64,000 bases of DNA from Prochlorococcus sp. AG-402-A21 (lineage in GTDB: Bacteria > Cyanobacteriota > Cyanobacteriia > PCC-6307 > Cyanobiaceae). Below are positions 19,635-29,187 of this stretch, in pieces. The position numbers were made by a program, and so were the translations under genes. Position 1 is the first letter of the stretch. Each line of letters starts with the position of its first letter. The notes under the pieces were generated by a model. The model saw nothing but the letters and a program-made list of their open reading frames with translations, was not told the origin of the DNA and did not search any database. The stretch lies in the NCBI GenBank assembly GCA_003279655.1, contig QCHI01000001.1, positions 1 to 64,000 on the forward strand. The letters run 5' to 3'.

Positions 19635-20663
19635 ATGGAATCCGACGAAAATCTATCTAGAGAAAAACAAAATTTAGAAAAGAATATTTCTGTGGAAAAT
19701 TCTTCTTCATTAAAAAATACAGACCAAAAGCCTCTCGAGAAGCAAACCAAATCACAAAGTGTCATTAGTCCTAAAAACAATCAAAAAATAGCCAACCCAC
19801 AAACACAGCCTTTCATTGACCTTGCTCTTAAAGATCTTCAGCTTTCACGTGAGCAATTAGAACAAGAATTAGAAGAACTTTCTAAAAAGAAAGAACAAAT
19901 TGATAATGAACTTAAAAGCTCATTTACAGGTCAATCTGATGCGATCGCTAGGAAAGTTAAAGGTTTTCAGGAATATCTAACTGGTGCCTTACAAGACTTA
20001 ACTCAGTCAGCAGAGCAACTAGAACTTGTTGTACCACCAGTAATAGTAAAACCATCACCACTTGATGAAAATAATAAAACTGAGCCTTCTAAAGAGCCAG
20101 AAATTATCCCTGCTGTTTCTGATACTTTTAAACCTGATGAGAATTTAATCAGAAGATGCTTTAGTCAATTTCTAGAACAACCCGATTTCTATGCTGAGCC
20201 CTGGAAACTTAGAAGAAGTCTTGAATCCATTGACATTGAAATGCTTGAAGATTGGTTCTTCAGCATGGGAGGTAGAGGTGCCCAACCAAGTAGAGGGAGT
20301 AGATCAAAGAATGCTTTAATTGCAGCAGGGATTATTGCAATATTAGGTGAGTTGTACGGAGAACAATTCCAGACTTTGGTTTTAGCGAGTCAACCAGAGC
20401 GACTTGGAGAATGGAGAAGATGTCTCCAAGATTCATTAGGACTTAACCGTGAGGATTTTGGTCCAAATAGTGGGATAGTCCTTTTCGAACGACCCGATGG
20501 ACTAATTGAAAGAGCAGACCGACTTGAAGAAAGAGGCGAGTTGCCTTTGATAATTATTGATGCGGCTGAAATTAATGTAGAAATTCCAATTCTTCAGTTT
20601 CCTATTTGGCTAGCTTTTGCAGGAAGTCCTAATGAAATTTACGAAGAAGATGGATTAATATAG
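19635..20663 (+). CDS. DUF3086 family protein
   Basis: 342 residues. A disordered, charged N-terminus (about 1-60) leads to a coiled coil (LKDLQLSREQLEQELEELSKKKEQIDNELKS, about 65-100) and a C-terminal globular domain. Typical segments of the domain are LIRRCFSQFLEQPDFYAEPWKLRRSLESID and GELYGEQFQTLVLASQPERLGEWRRCLQDSLGL. The match is to DUF3086, a cyanobacterial family without known function. It lies in a same-strand run with DUF3119 and plsY. Confidence 0.85.
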   Translation: MESDENLSREKQNLEKNISVENSSSLKNTDQKPLEKQTKSQSVISPKNNQKIANPQTQPFIDLALKDLQLSREQLEQELEELSKKKEQIDNELKSSFTGQSDAIARKVKGFQEYLTGALQDLTQSAEQLELVVPPVIVKPSPLDENNKTEPSKEPEIIPAVSDTFKPDENLIRRCFSQFLEQPDFYAEPWKLRRSLESIDIEMLEDWFFSMGGRGAQPSRGSRSKNALIAAGIIAILGELYGEQFQTLVLASQPERLGEWRRCLQDSLGLNREDFGPNSGIVLFERPDGLIERADRLEERGELPLIIIDAAEINVEIPILQFPIWLAFAGSPNEIYEEDGLI

Positions 20664-20683
20664 AAATTCCTATTGAAATTATT

Positions 20684-21292
20684 TTGAATCTATTAATTCT
20701 TTTTTTAGGATATTTATTTGGATCTTTTCCAAGTGGTTACATAGCTGGAAAAATTGCTAAAGGAATTGATATTCGTTCATTAGGTTCTGGGTCCACAGGA
20801 GCAACAAATGTATTAAGACAGGTTGGAAAGCGCGCAGCAATTACAGTCTTTCTACTAGATGTTTTCAAGGGGGTTCTATCTATTTTAGTAGCAAAATATT
20901 TCCTACTAAATGATTCATGGCAAGTAGCTATAGGTCTATCAACTTTAATTGGCCACATTTGGCCTATCTGGCTCAATTGGAAAGGGGGTAAAGCCGTAGC
21001 CACAGGGCTGGGAGTATTTCTTGGCCTTTCATGGCAAGTCGGGCTTGCCACACTAGGTATCTTTATCGCGATCATCACACTATTTAGAATAGTATCGCTT
21101 GCTAGTGTTAGTGCTGCATTAGCTCTACCTTTAATAATGTTTTTAAGCTTTAAATCATCAAACATTTCTTTACCTTTTTTAGTTATTTCACTATTAGCTA
21201 TGGCTTTAGTAATTTGGAGACATAGAGAAAATATAGTTAGACTAATTAAAGGTAAAGAGCCAAAAATTGGTCAGTCCTCAAAAATCAAATAA
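20684..21292 (+). CDS. plsY: Acyl-phosphate:glycerol-3-phosphate acyltransferase PlsY
   Basis: Membrane acyltransferase making lysophosphatidic acid from acyl-phosphate and glycerol-3-phosphate. Active-site motifs GSFPSGYIAGKI, RSLGSGSTGATNVLR and WKGGKAVATGLG are all present. The length is 202 residues with about five helices. The start is TTG at 20684. The 3' end overlaps the convergent pyrF gene by eight bases. It closes the run permease-DUF3119-DUF3086-plsY, which suggests a membrane-lipid theme. Confidence 0.96.
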   Translation: MNLLILFLGYLFGSFPSGYIAGKIAKGIDIRSLGSGSTGATNVLRQVGKRAAITVFLLDVFKGVLSILVAKYFLLNDSWQVAIGLSTLIGHIWPIWLNWKGGKAVATGLGVFLGLSWQVGLATLGIFIAIITLFRIVSLASVSAALALPLIMFLSFKSSNISLPFLVISLLAMALVIWRHRENIVRLIKGKEPKIGQSSKIK

Positions 21293-22010
21293 CAACTTTA
21301 TCGCAAAAACTTTTGAACATATATGCAGGATCATTTGATTTTGTAATTGCTCTGCCAATAACTAATTTTGAAGCTCCCATCTTTAAAGCTTCGGATGCAT
21401 CAGAGACCCTGGATTGATCGTTGAAATCTGAACCTAATGACCGTATTCCAGGAGTTACCAACTCAAACGTCTCAGGATAAACTTGACGAAGAAATTGAAC
21501 CTCTCTAGGGCTGCAGACACATCCTCCTAAGCCAGACCTCGATGCAAGATTTGCTAGGTGCTTCACACGTTGATCTATTGATTGATTGATCAATAGATCA
21601 ACAGCAAAACTTTCGCTAGTCCAACTAGTCAATATTGTAATTCCCAAAAGTTTTGGCGGCTCTAAATTAACTTTAGCGGCTCCCTCTTGTGCCGCTTCAT
21701 TGGCCATCTTAAGAGCCTTTATACCTGCACAAGTGTGCAAAGAAATAAATTCTGCACCAGTTTTTGATGCTGCGAAACATGCTCTAGCAACTGTAGTAGG
21801 AATATCATGAAATTTAAGATCTAAAAATATTTTTTTCCCCTTATCCCTTAATATTGACAATACATCTGGTCCTTCACTAACAAATAATTCGAGTCCAACT
21901 TTAACCCAGATAATTTCAGGTATTTTTTCCACTAGATTTAAAACATTACTCTTATCCATACCATCTAAGGCAATAATTATTTTTTCACTTGGATTATCAA
22001 TATTTTTCAT
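21285..22010 (-). CDS. pyrF: Orotidine 5'-phosphate decarboxylase
   Basis: Last step of UMP synthesis. It begins IIIALDGMDKSNVLNLVEKI and contains the catalytic KxxDIP-type motif FLDLKFHDIPTTVARA near residue 60. Later GIRSLGSDFNDQSRVSDASEALKMGASKLVIGRAIT binds phosphate. The length of 241 residues is normal. Same strand as tyrS, which lies nine bases upstream, so they are probably co-transcribed. Confidence 0.97.
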   Translation of the reverse strand: MKNIDNPSEKIIIALDGMDKSNVLNLVEKIPEIIWVKVGLELFVSEGPDVLSILRDKGKKIFLDLKFHDIPTTVARACFAASKTGAEFISLHTCAGIKALKMANEAAQEGAAKVNLEPPKLLGITILTSWTSESFAVDLLINQSIDQRVKHLANLASRSGLGGCVCSPREVQFLRQVYPETFELVTPGIRSLGSDFNDQSRVSDASEALKMGASKLVIGRAITKSNDPAYMFKSFCDKVVI

Positions 22011-22019
22011 GACAATCTA

Positions 22020-23267
22020 TCAATTTGAAACACGAAGAAATTTTTTCTTTCCTACTTGCAATATTTTCCCTATGAGATCATTTGGAGTATCAAATTCTAG
22101 ATTAGGATCCATTATTTTCTCACCATCAATTCTTACTCCACCGCCTAGAATTTGTCTTCTTGCTTCACTGCTACTTGAACACATTTCCATCTTACTAAAT
22201 AAGTAAAATGCTTTAGCTGGAAAATTCACATTAGAAATTGAGGCTTCTGGTATTTCCTCAAGAGAATCTTGGGCACCTAAAACTAATTTTTCAGAATTAA
22301 ATTGAGCTTTTTTGGCGGCTTCAATTCCTTTGAAATTAGATGTTATTTTTAAAGCCATGAATTTTTGAACCTCTCTTGGATTTGAACTTAATTTTTTTAA
22401 ATTTTCATTAGTTAGTAAATTTAAATAACTCAAAACCAAATCATCTGGAACCTTTTCTAACTTTGAATACATAGATAATGAATCTTCATTTATGCCTACA
22501 ATATTGTCTAAGCTTTTACTCATTTTTTGTGTCCCATCTAACCCAACTAAAATAGGTAATAGCATTCCAAATTGAGGTTTCTGTCCAAAAGCTCTTTGCA
22601 AATCTCGTCCCATAGCAATATTAAATTTTTGATCTGTACCACCAAGTTCTACATCAGAATTGATCGCCACTGAATCATATCCTTGAAGAAGTGGATAGAG
22701 AAATTCATGAAGAGATATGGGAGTACCAGATTTATATCGATTACTAAAATCCTCCTTAGCCAGCATTTGACCAACTGTTGAATTTGATAAAAGTTCTATA
22801 ACTTTAGACAAATTAAGATTTTCAAGCCACTCACTATTTCTCCTGATTTCTAAGCGGCTAGGAGTTGAAAAATCAAGTAATGAATCTTTGGGTTCTTTAC
22901 CTAAGCCTAATTGTTCAAGATAATTCAATGCATTTGATTCAACCTCATCTTTTGAAAGCTGAATTCTGGTTTTACTTTTTCCAGTTGGGTCTCCAATCCT
23001 TGCTGTAAAATCTCCGATTATGAGTACTGCCGTATGTCCAGCATCTTGGAAAGCTCTTAATTTCCTAAAAAGAATACTATGACCTATATGAATATCAGTT
23101 CCTGTTGGATCAATTCCAAGTTTTACACGTAGTGGATTTTTATCTTTAGATGCAAGCTCTAATCTTTTTTTAAAGCTTTGATCTGAATCTCCTGAATTAG
23201 CGTAAGGAAAAAGATCGTCTAAACCTCTAGAGATCCAACCAGGCAAATCATTGAATTTATCTGACAT
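22020..23267 (-). CDS. tyrS: Tyrosyl-tRNA synthetase
   Basis: Class I aminoacyl-tRNA synthetase of 415 residues. The HIGH-like motif is [13 protein letters not shown] near residue 60 and the KMSKS motif is [10 protein letters not shown] near residue 255. A C-terminal S4-type RNA-binding domain ([26 protein letters not shown]) is present. It resembles the TyrZ type found in many bacteria. Upstream on the same strand is a DUF1825 gene 26 bases away. Confidence 0.97.
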   Translation of the reverse strand: MSDKFNDLPGWISRGLDDLFPYANSGDSDQSFKKRLELASKDKNPLRVKLGIDPTGTDIHIGHSILFRKLRAFQDAGHTAVLIIGDFTARIGDPTGKSKTRIQLSKDEVESNALNYLEQLGLGKEPKDSLLDFSTPSRLEIRRNSEWLENLNLSKVIELLSNSTVGQMLAKEDFSNRYKSGTPISLHEFLYPLLQGYDSVAINSDVELGGTDQKFNIAMGRDLQRAFGQKPQFGMLLPILVGLDGTQKMSKSLDNIVGINEDSLSMYSKLEKVPDDLVLSYLNLLTNENLKKLSSNPREVQKFMALKITSNFKGIEAAKKAQFNSEKLVLGAQDSLEEIPEASISNVNFPAKAFYLFSKMEMCSSSSEARRQILGGGVRIDGEKIMDPNLEFDTPNDLIGKILQVGKKKFLRVSN

Positions 23268-23293
23268 AGTCTAAACATTAAAAAGGTTAATAA

Positions 23294-23611
23294 TCATTTA
23301 TCCAATTCTGATTTCATTCTCACCAACGTTTTATTCATCTGATCAAACATTTGATCAGGAGTAATCCCAAATTGACTCAACTGAGTCTTTAACTGTTCTA
23401 CTGTCATTTTTGCCTGAAAATCTTCTGATAGTTCAAATCGTTTCATAAAAACTTTATACCTCCCCATTAAATTCTCCATACTATCAATAAACATTACTTT
23501 CCCTTCTCTATCAAATTTTCCATAATCAGAGCCTAATTGCATCAGATTCTGATAATCAGTGAAAAGTTTTTTTGCCTCTTCCTGAACAATTTCAGACTCG
23601 AAAAAACTCAT
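23294..23611 (-). CDS. DUF1825 family protein
   Basis: A small helical cytoplasmic protein of 105 residues. It begins MSFFESEIVQEEAKKLFTDYQNLMQLGSDYGKFDREGKVMFIDSME, the hallmark of the cyanobacterial DUF1825 family. No function is known. It is the first gene of a likely unit with tyrS and pyrF. Confidence 0.9.
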   Translation of the reverse strand: MSFFESEIVQEEAKKLFTDYQNLMQLGSDYGKFDREGKVMFIDSMENLMGRYKVFMKRFELSEDFQAKMTVEQLKTQLSQFGITPDQMFDQMNKTLVRMKSELDK

Positions 23612-23928
23612 ATCCTTAACCCAAGCTGATAGATCAATTGCTCGATTTTGAATTCAACGACTACCATTGATTATAACATTAAATGTTGCGATAATTTTAG
23701 ACCACTTACACCCAAAAAACATTTGTTTAGGGAGTGTAAATAGCCACACCTCCAAAAATATAATTCATACTCAAGTTACATTAAAACCTACGAATGAAGA
23801 AAAACACTTTTTATTTGATCATTAAAAGCTAAACTCAAACTGTTCCCAATCAAAATAATATAAAATCTTAATCATTTCATGATGAAAATATTAATTGAAT
23901 ATCATCTTTTTATTTTAATCTTTTTAAA
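23612..23928. other. Intergenic region with weak inverted repeat
   Basis: About 315 AT-rich bases between divergent genes. TTACAC near 23706 and GTGTAA near 23733 could form a six-pair stem, not obviously a terminator for either gene. No other feature was recognised; promoters for both sides are expected here. Confidence 0.4.
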
Positions 23929-24528
23929 ATGATAAAATTCAACCGACAATATGATTTATTTAACAATAATAATTTAAATTATTCAGGGAAAGATCTTCTT
24001 CAAGATACATATATTGACAAAACAACAATTAAGGAATGGCAAGAAAAAATCATTAATCATCAATCTCCCATTTTTAAATCTGGTTATAAAGATGTAAATC
24101 AATCTTCACTATTTGAATCTAGTTCAGAAGCGTTAAATGAATCTTTTAATCCAATTGAGCTTACTCCTTTACCTTTAAGTTTTTGGAGGTGGCCAAAAGC
24201 AATACATGAGGGACCTGCGGTTTATTTTGTAATGGATAGAATTATTGATTCAGATGAAAATATCATTTTATATATCGGAGAAACAATTTTCGCAGAAAAG
24301 AGGTGGAAAGGAGATCATGACTGTAAAAATTATCTATCAAGTTATTCCGATTGTCTACAAAAAGCAAATATGTCAACCAAGTTAAACATTCGTTTTTGGC
24401 TTGATGTTCCAATTAAAACTACGGAGAGAAGGAAATTAGAACGAAAGCTTATCCAAACTTGGCTTCCACCATTTAACAAAGAGACAAGGGAAATATGGGC
24501 AACGCCATTTACTTCTCAAATCAATTAG
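23929..24528 (+). CDS. GIY-YIG-like nuclease-domain protein
   Basis: 199 residues. The N-terminal 80 are Asn/Asp-rich without known motifs. The second half has GPAVYFVMDR (about 96), ILYIGETIFAEKRWKGDHDC (about 112) and RRKLERKLIQTWLPPFNKE (about 167). The order V-Y-F, Y-I-G, R, E, N matches the GIY-YIG catalytic layout. This suggests a metal-dependent nuclease fold in a stand-alone protein. No restriction partner, intron or repair gene is adjacent, so the role is unknown. The exact catalytic assignment is by eye. Confidence 0.65.
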   Translation: MIKFNRQYDLFNNNNLNYSGKDLLQDTYIDKTTIKEWQEKIINHQSPIFKSGYKDVNQSSLFESSSEALNESFNPIELTPLPLSFWRWPKAIHEGPAVYFVMDRIIDSDENIILYIGETIFAEKRWKGDHDCKNYLSSYSDCLQKANMSTKLNIRFWLDVPIKTTERRKLERKLIQTWLPPFNKETREIWATPFTSQIN

Positions 24529-24565
24529 TAAAAATTGTTATCATAATCACAAGTATAAAAATTAA

Positions 24566-26053
24566 ATGCAAATTTCAGCAGTCTCCAAAGAAATTAACGA
24601 ATGGTCAGGATCAGTTCTTATTGCTGGGATTTTGGAAGGAACGATCGAAAGTCAAATTAATTTATTTAATACAATAATAAAAGACACTTTTTTAAGCCAA
24701 AGGTTTGTTGATACGAAGTTTGAAGGCAAAAAAAATCAGAAATTATCAATTGAACTCATAGAAGGCAAAATAAAAAAAATAATATTTATAGGCTTAGGCA
24801 AGGCCGAAACTCTTCAAATTGATGATCTAAGGAAAGCAGCTTCTATTGGCACTCGTCAAGTTTCAGGTTTTGAGAGAAAGTTAGGAATTTTATTCCCTTG
24901 GGATGCCTTTGATCCTTCCTCCGCGGCATGCGCAGTTGGCGAAGCAGTTCGATTGTCATCTATAAAAGATCTTAGATTCAAATCAGAATCTAAAGAACCT
25001 ACTCCAATAGATGAAGTTGAATTGATTGGATTGGACACCCAAGCCACTAAAGCAGCCATTTCTGAAATAAATCCAATTTGCGAAGGAGTTAAATTTGCGA
25101 GAGAACTTGTTTCAGCTCCCCCCAATTTTCTTACCCCATATCAAATGGCGAAAGAGGCTGAAAAATTAGCCAATGAGTATGATCTGGATTTAAAAATTCT
25201 TGACAAAAATGAGTGCGAAGACCAAGGCATGGGGGCTTACTTAGCAGTTGCTAAAGGATCAGATCTAGAGCCTAATTTTATACACATAAAATATTCTCCA
25301 AAAACCGCAAAAAACAAAGTCGTATTAGTCGGTAAAGGCTTAACTTTTGACTCTGGAGGTTACAACTTAAAAGTAGGTGCCTCTCAAATTGAAAAAATGA
25401 AGTATGACATGGGAGGAAGTGCTGCTGTACTTGGAACAGCAAGAGCCATAGCAGAACTAAGACCAAAAGACATCGAGGTTCATTTTATTGTTGCTGCTTG
25501 CGAAAATATGATTAATGGTTCTGCATTACATCCTGGAGATATCATCAAAGCTTCCAATGGGAAAACTATTGAGGTAAACAATACTGATGCAGAGGGAAGG
25601 TTAACTTTAGCTGATGCTTTGGTTTATGCCTGCAAACTTAATCCTGACGCAATTGTAGATCTCGCTACTTTAACTGGGGCTTGTGTAATTGCATTAGGAG
25701 ACGAAATAGCAGGACTATGGACTGACGATGATAAGCTCTCTGACCAATTAAATGTAGCCGCAGATAAAGCTGGAGAAGGTATTTGGAGGATGCCTATGCA
25801 AGATTCATATAAATCTGGAATTAAATCATCTATTGCTGATTTGCAAAACACAGGTCCTAGACCAGGGGGGTCAATTACTGCTGCCTTATTTCTAAAAGAA
25901 TTTGTGAACTCAAGCATTCCATGGGCTCATATTGACATAGCAGGTACATGCTGGACTGAGAAAGATAGAGATATCACTCCAAAGGGGGCAACCGGATATG
26001 GAGTTAGAACTTTAGTTAATTGGATAAAAGAATTTAGTCTCAATAACAATTAG
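24566..26053 (+). CDS. pepA: Cytosol (leucyl) aminopeptidase
   Basis: Two-metal M17 aminopeptidase that removes N-terminal residues and works as a hexamer. The metal-binding and catalytic region includes VGKGLTFDSGGYNLK (with Lys and Asp), MKYDMGGSAAVLG and the family signature NTDAEGRLTLADAL. The length of 495 residues is normal. A variable N-terminal domain (about 1-165) precedes the catalytic domain. It lies 37 bases downstream of the GIY-YIG-like gene on the same strand. Confidence 0.97.
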   Translation: MQISAVSKEINEWSGSVLIAGILEGTIESQINLFNTIIKDTFLSQRFVDTKFEGKKNQKLSIELIEGKIKKIIFIGLGKAETLQIDDLRKAASIGTRQVSGFERKLGILFPWDAFDPSSAACAVGEAVRLSSIKDLRFKSESKEPTPIDEVELIGLDTQATKAAISEINPICEGVKFARELVSAPPNFLTPYQMAKEAEKLANEYDLDLKILDKNECEDQGMGAYLAVAKGSDLEPNFIHIKYSPKTAKNKVVLVGKGLTFDSGGYNLKVGASQIEKMKYDMGGSAAVLGTARAIAELRPKDIEVHFIVAACENMINGSALHPGDIIKASNGKTIEVNNTDAEGRLTLADALVYACKLNPDAIVDLATLTGACVIALGDEIAGLWTDDDKLSDQLNVAADKAGEGIWRMPMQDSYKSGIKSSIADLQNTGPRPGGSITAALFLKEFVNSSIPWAHIDIAGTCWTEKDRDITPKGATGYGVRTLVNWIKEFSLNNN

Positions 26054-26076
26054 TCTATTTTCAGATGATCTAATCA

Positions 26077-26685
26077 TTATTGAAATTCACCCCAGACCTT
26101 TTTTAATCTATTATCTCTACCACAACTCGTTCTATAAAAGTTATATTTAAGAGGATTTCTAACTGCAAAATCTTGATGATAGTTTTCTGCTTTCCAAAAA
26201 GCTTTTGAATCAAGAATATCAACTTTTATTTTATCCAAGGGTACATTTAATGCAACAGAAATATTTTTTTGACTATCTTTTGCCTCACGCTCTTGTTCTT
26301 GATCAGATGTAAAAATAACAGGCCTATATGAATCACCTCTATCACAAAATTGTCCCTTATTATCAAAAGGATCAATATTAACCCAATAATTCTTAAGTAA
26401 ATCTTTATAGCTAATACTATCAGAATCAAAATTAACTTTTACAACCTCTTGATGCCCACTATGATTTTCATATGTGGGGTTAATCAGATCTCCTCCAGAG
26501 TATCCACTTTCCGCAGAAACGACTCCATCAAGTTTTTCTAGATCATGCTCTAGACACCAAAAACAACCTCCTGCAAAAATAGCCTCTTCTGATTCAGCAA
26601 ATACTTGTAATGGTAAAACTATTAAAAGTTGCAAGAGCATACATATTACTATTAGTCTTCTTAAGATTTTAGTCATAGTAATCAT
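26077..26685 (-). CDS. msrA: Peptide methionine-S-sulfoxide reductase, exported
   Basis: MsrA repairs S-epimer methionine sulfoxide. The catalytic GGCFWCLEHDLEKLDGV is near residue 40 and YHQDF near residue 165. Resolving cysteine candidates are near the C-terminus (TSCGRD). The first 30 residues (KILRRLIVICMLLQLLIVLPLQVFAES) form a signal peptide, so the enzyme should act in the periplasm or lumen. It is the last gene of the lpx cluster and overlaps the lpxB stop by four bases. Confidence 0.94.
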   Translation of the reverse strand: MITMTKILRRLIVICMLLQLLIVLPLQVFAESEEAIFAGGCFWCLEHDLEKLDGVVSAESGYSGGDLINPTYENHSGHQEVVKVNFDSDSISYKDLLKNYWVNIDPFDNKGQFCDRGDSYRPVIFTSDQEQEREAKDSQKNISVALNVPLDKIKVDILDSKAFWKAENYHQDFAVRNPLKYNFYRTSCGRDNRLKKVWGEFQ

Positions 26686-27857
26686 TGAACTAATAAGTCC
26701 AGAATATCGTTTGATGCTCTTTCTGTAACTCCAGGTTTTCCTAATTTATCTTTCAATCTTTTATAACCAATTACTATGTCTTGTTTTGTCGAGTTATCTT
26801 CCAAAATTTTTAATGCTGAATTAAAGATTTTTTCAGCATTAAAATCCTCTTGTATAAACTCTGGTATTAACATTTCATCTAAAAGAAGATTAACTGGTGA
26901 AATATACTTCACATTAAATCGCAATAAATATCTTGCGAAAAAAGCGGTAAACCTGCTTACTTTATATCCAACGATTTGTGGAACTGAGTTTAGAGCTAAT
27001 TCCATATTTATAGTTCCTGACTTAGCAAATGCTAGATAAGCAGCTGAAAATAAAAATGGCTTTATATCATCAACTTCATTAGAGAAAATGATTCTTCCAG
27101 ACACACCATATTGAGTTAATGAATTATTTAAAATTCCATCAAATTCTTTTAAGCCTGATGGTATTATAACAAAAATTGAAGGATCCTTTTTCTGAAGCAG
27201 CTTAGCTGCATTAAGTAATGTAGGTAAAATATATTTAAGCTCTTGTTTTCGAGAAGCAGGAATAATAAGAAGAAGTTTTCTATCAGAGGTTAGTCCTATT
27301 TTTCTAAATGATTCTTCTCTCGTAGGAATATTTCTATAAAAATCCAACATTGGATGACCCACAAATTTTACGTTTCCTCCTTTATTTGAATAAAACTTAG
27401 CTTCCTCTTCAAAGATAGCTAATATTTTATCTGTAAAACCAATCAAATCGGTTGTACCCGAATCACCTAATCTCCATGCCCATTCCTGAGGCGCAATGTA
27501 ATAAATTATTGGAATATTAGGGAACTTTTTTTTAACTTTTAAACCTAGTCGAATATTTGGTCCCATGTAATCAATCAAGACAACCATATCAGGAGGGGAA
27601 GAATTTAAGTAATTGTCAATTTTTGATTGTGCATTTAGAGTTGGCATCACGTAAGGAAGAGCTTCTAAAAAACCAATTGCACCTATTGCAGAAGTATTGG
27701 ATATTAATTTAGCCCCAGCTTCTTTCATCCTTTCTCCACCTAAAGCAATAATCTCTAATTCAATTTTTCTTTTTTCTGCATTAGCCTTTAAAGCTTTTAT
27801 TAATAAACTTCCCTGCAAATCTCCTGAGACTTCACCGGTACTGATTAATAACTTCAT
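26682..27857 (-). CDS. lpxB: Lipid-A-disaccharide synthase
   Basis: Joins UDP-diacylglucosamine and lipid X to form the lipid A disaccharide. It begins MKLLISTGEVSGDLQGSLLIKAL, the LpxB glycine-rich loop. It contains YYIAPQEWAWR, KFVGHPMLD, IIPASRKQELKYILP and AKSGTINMELAL, all characteristic. Length 391 residues. It is three bases downstream of lpxA and overlaps msrA, so translation is likely coupled. Confidence 0.96.
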   Translation of the reverse strand: MKLLISTGEVSGDLQGSLLIKALKANAEKRKIELEIIALGGERMKEAGAKLISNTSAIGAIGFLEALPYVMPTLNAQSKIDNYLNSSPPDMVVLIDYMGPNIRLGLKVKKKFPNIPIIYYIAPQEWAWRLGDSGTTDLIGFTDKILAIFEEEAKFYSNKGGNVKFVGHPMLDFYRNIPTREESFRKIGLTSDRKLLLIIPASRKQELKYILPTLLNAAKLLQKKDPSIFVIIPSGLKEFDGILNNSLTQYGVSGRIIFSNEVDDIKPFLFSAAYLAFAKSGTINMELALNSVPQIVGYKVSRFTAFFARYLLRFNVKYISPVNLLLDEMLIPEFIQEDFNAEKIFNSALKILEDNSTKQDIVIGYKRLKDKLGKPGVTERASNDILDLLVQ

Positions 27858-27860
27858 TAT

Positions 27861-28727
27861 TTATTTAATTGGAATCAAAGAAGGCATTGGTCCTCTTCTA
27901 CCTTTCCCAATAGAGAGCTCTAAAAATCCACACAACCTTGCGGAAGATTGGAATAAATTCTCTTGTCTAGCAATTCTTAAACCTTCAGAAATTACATATT
28001 CAGATTTAAATAATAAGTTCCAAATTCTTTTCAATTGTAGATATTCTTCTTTATTATCTTTATCTATGCTTTTCCTTTTAATTCCAACTTTATTTAATCC
28101 TCGCATTCTTCCGGGATGACCTTCTGCTAAACAATATGGAGGAACATCTCGATCAACTCTTGTCATACCTCCAACCATAGCTAAATAACCAATATGAACA
28201 AATTGATGTATCCCCAAGCAACCTCCAATAACAGCTCGATCTTCAACAACAACATGACCTGCGATCTGAACGCTATTAGCTATGACTATATTGTTCCCAA
28301 TTTCACAATTATGTCCTAAATGTGAATATGCCATTAACAAATTTTGATTACCAACTATTGTTTTTTCTCCTTCAAAAGTAGCTCTATTAATTGTTACACA
28401 TTCTCTAATAGTATTATTATCTCCAATTAAAACATTGGAAGAATCTCCTCTATACTTCAAATCTTGGGGTTCTAATCCGATACAAGCTCCTGGGAAAATC
28501 TTATTATTTGATCCTATTTTTACTTTCCCTTCAATAATTACATTTGGTCCTATCCAAGTATTGGGACCAACAATAACATCTGGACCAATTACAGCTCCTG
28601 AACATACGTATACACCTTTTCCAAGCTCAGCCTTTGGGGAGACAACAGCAAAGTCATGAATATTGACTTTGTTATCTCTGATTAAGCTTTCAGAAAATTC
28701 AAGTTCACTCATCAGTTCAATCCACAA
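27861..28727 (-). CDS. lpxA: Acyl-ACP:UDP-N-acetylglucosamine O-acyltransferase
   Basis: First enzyme of lipid A synthesis. Left-handed beta-helix hexapeptide repeats fill the N-terminal 190 residues ([34 protein letters not shown]). The catalytic-histidine region is [17 protein letters not shown]. At 288 residues it is slightly longer than E. coli LpxA, because of the N-terminus ([14 protein letters not shown]); an internal methionine at residue 7 may be the true start. The start overlaps the fabZ stop by 11 bases. Confidence 0.95.
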   Translation of the reverse strand: MWIELMSELEFSESLIRDNKVNIHDFAVVSPKAELGKGVYVCSGAVIGPDVIVGPNTWIGPNVIIEGKVKIGSNNKIFPGACIGLEPQDLKYRGDSSNVLIGDNNTIRECVTINRATFEGEKTIVGNQNLLMAYSHLGHNCEIGNNIVIANSVQIAGHVVVEDRAVIGGCLGIHQFVHIGYLAMVGGMTRVDRDVPPYCLAEGHPGRMRGLNKVGIKRKSIDKDNKEEYLQLKRIWNLLFKSEYVISEGLRIARQENLFQSSARLCGFLELSIGKGRRGPMPSLIPIK

Positions 28728-29175
28728 GAGAGAACATCAAATCACCAGAACAAACCAATTGATTATCTACTTTTGCTTCTCCTCTAACTTTTCCAAATCT
28801 CTTCCTTTTAATGCTTATCAACTCACAAGATATTAATAATTGATCTCCAGGGACCACTGGCCGCCTAAAGCGAACTGAATCAATCCCAGCGAAAACAAAC
28901 AGACCTTTTGGAAGATCAGGCATTTGAGAAACAATCAAACCACCTACCTGAGCCATTGCTTCTACTATTAAGACTCCTGGCATTAATGGTCTTTCAGGAA
29001 AATGACCTTGAAATTGAGGCTCATTAAGAGTGACATTCTTTATTGCCACCGCTTTCTTTCCTGGATCATGTTCTATTACTCTGTCAACGAGGGCAAAAGG
29101 ATATCTATGTGGCAAAAGCCCCATTATTTGCTCGCTATTTAAGACAAAAGGTTGGGAAGAAGAAATGTCAGTCAA
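28717..29175 (-). CDS. fabZ: 3-hydroxyacyl-ACP dehydratase FabZ
   Basis: Hot-dog-fold dehydratase of fatty acid elongation, 152 residues. [20 protein letters not shown] and [23 protein letters not shown] contain the catalytic histidine and glutamate. Its place between lpxC and lpxA is the common arrangement that balances fatty acid and lipid A synthesis, both of which use 3-hydroxyacyl-ACP. Confidence 0.97.
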   Translation of the reverse strand: MTDISSSQPFVLNSEQIMGLLPHRYPFALVDRVIEHDPGKKAVAIKNVTLNEPQFQGHFPERPLMPGVLIVEAMAQVGGLIVSQMPDLPKGLFVFAGIDSVRFRRPVVPGDQLLISCELISIKRKRFGKVRGEAKVDNQLVCSGDLMFSLVD

Positions 29176-29187
29176 AATAAGATTTAA

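Noticed and set aside
20737-21165. Minus-strand 142-residue ORF inside plsY
   Set aside because: A shadow of the strongly supported PlsY frame.
24856-25125. Minus-strand ORF inside pepA, and similar long shadows at 25624-25917
   Set aside because: They lie fully inside the leucyl aminopeptidase frame, which carries all catalytic motifs.
26474-26728. Plus-strand ORF opposite msrA
   Set aside because: Antisense of the msrA signal peptide and catalytic region, no own motif.
27697-28119. Plus-strand 140-residue ORF across lpxB and lpxA
   Set aside because: Antisense of two well-supported genes.
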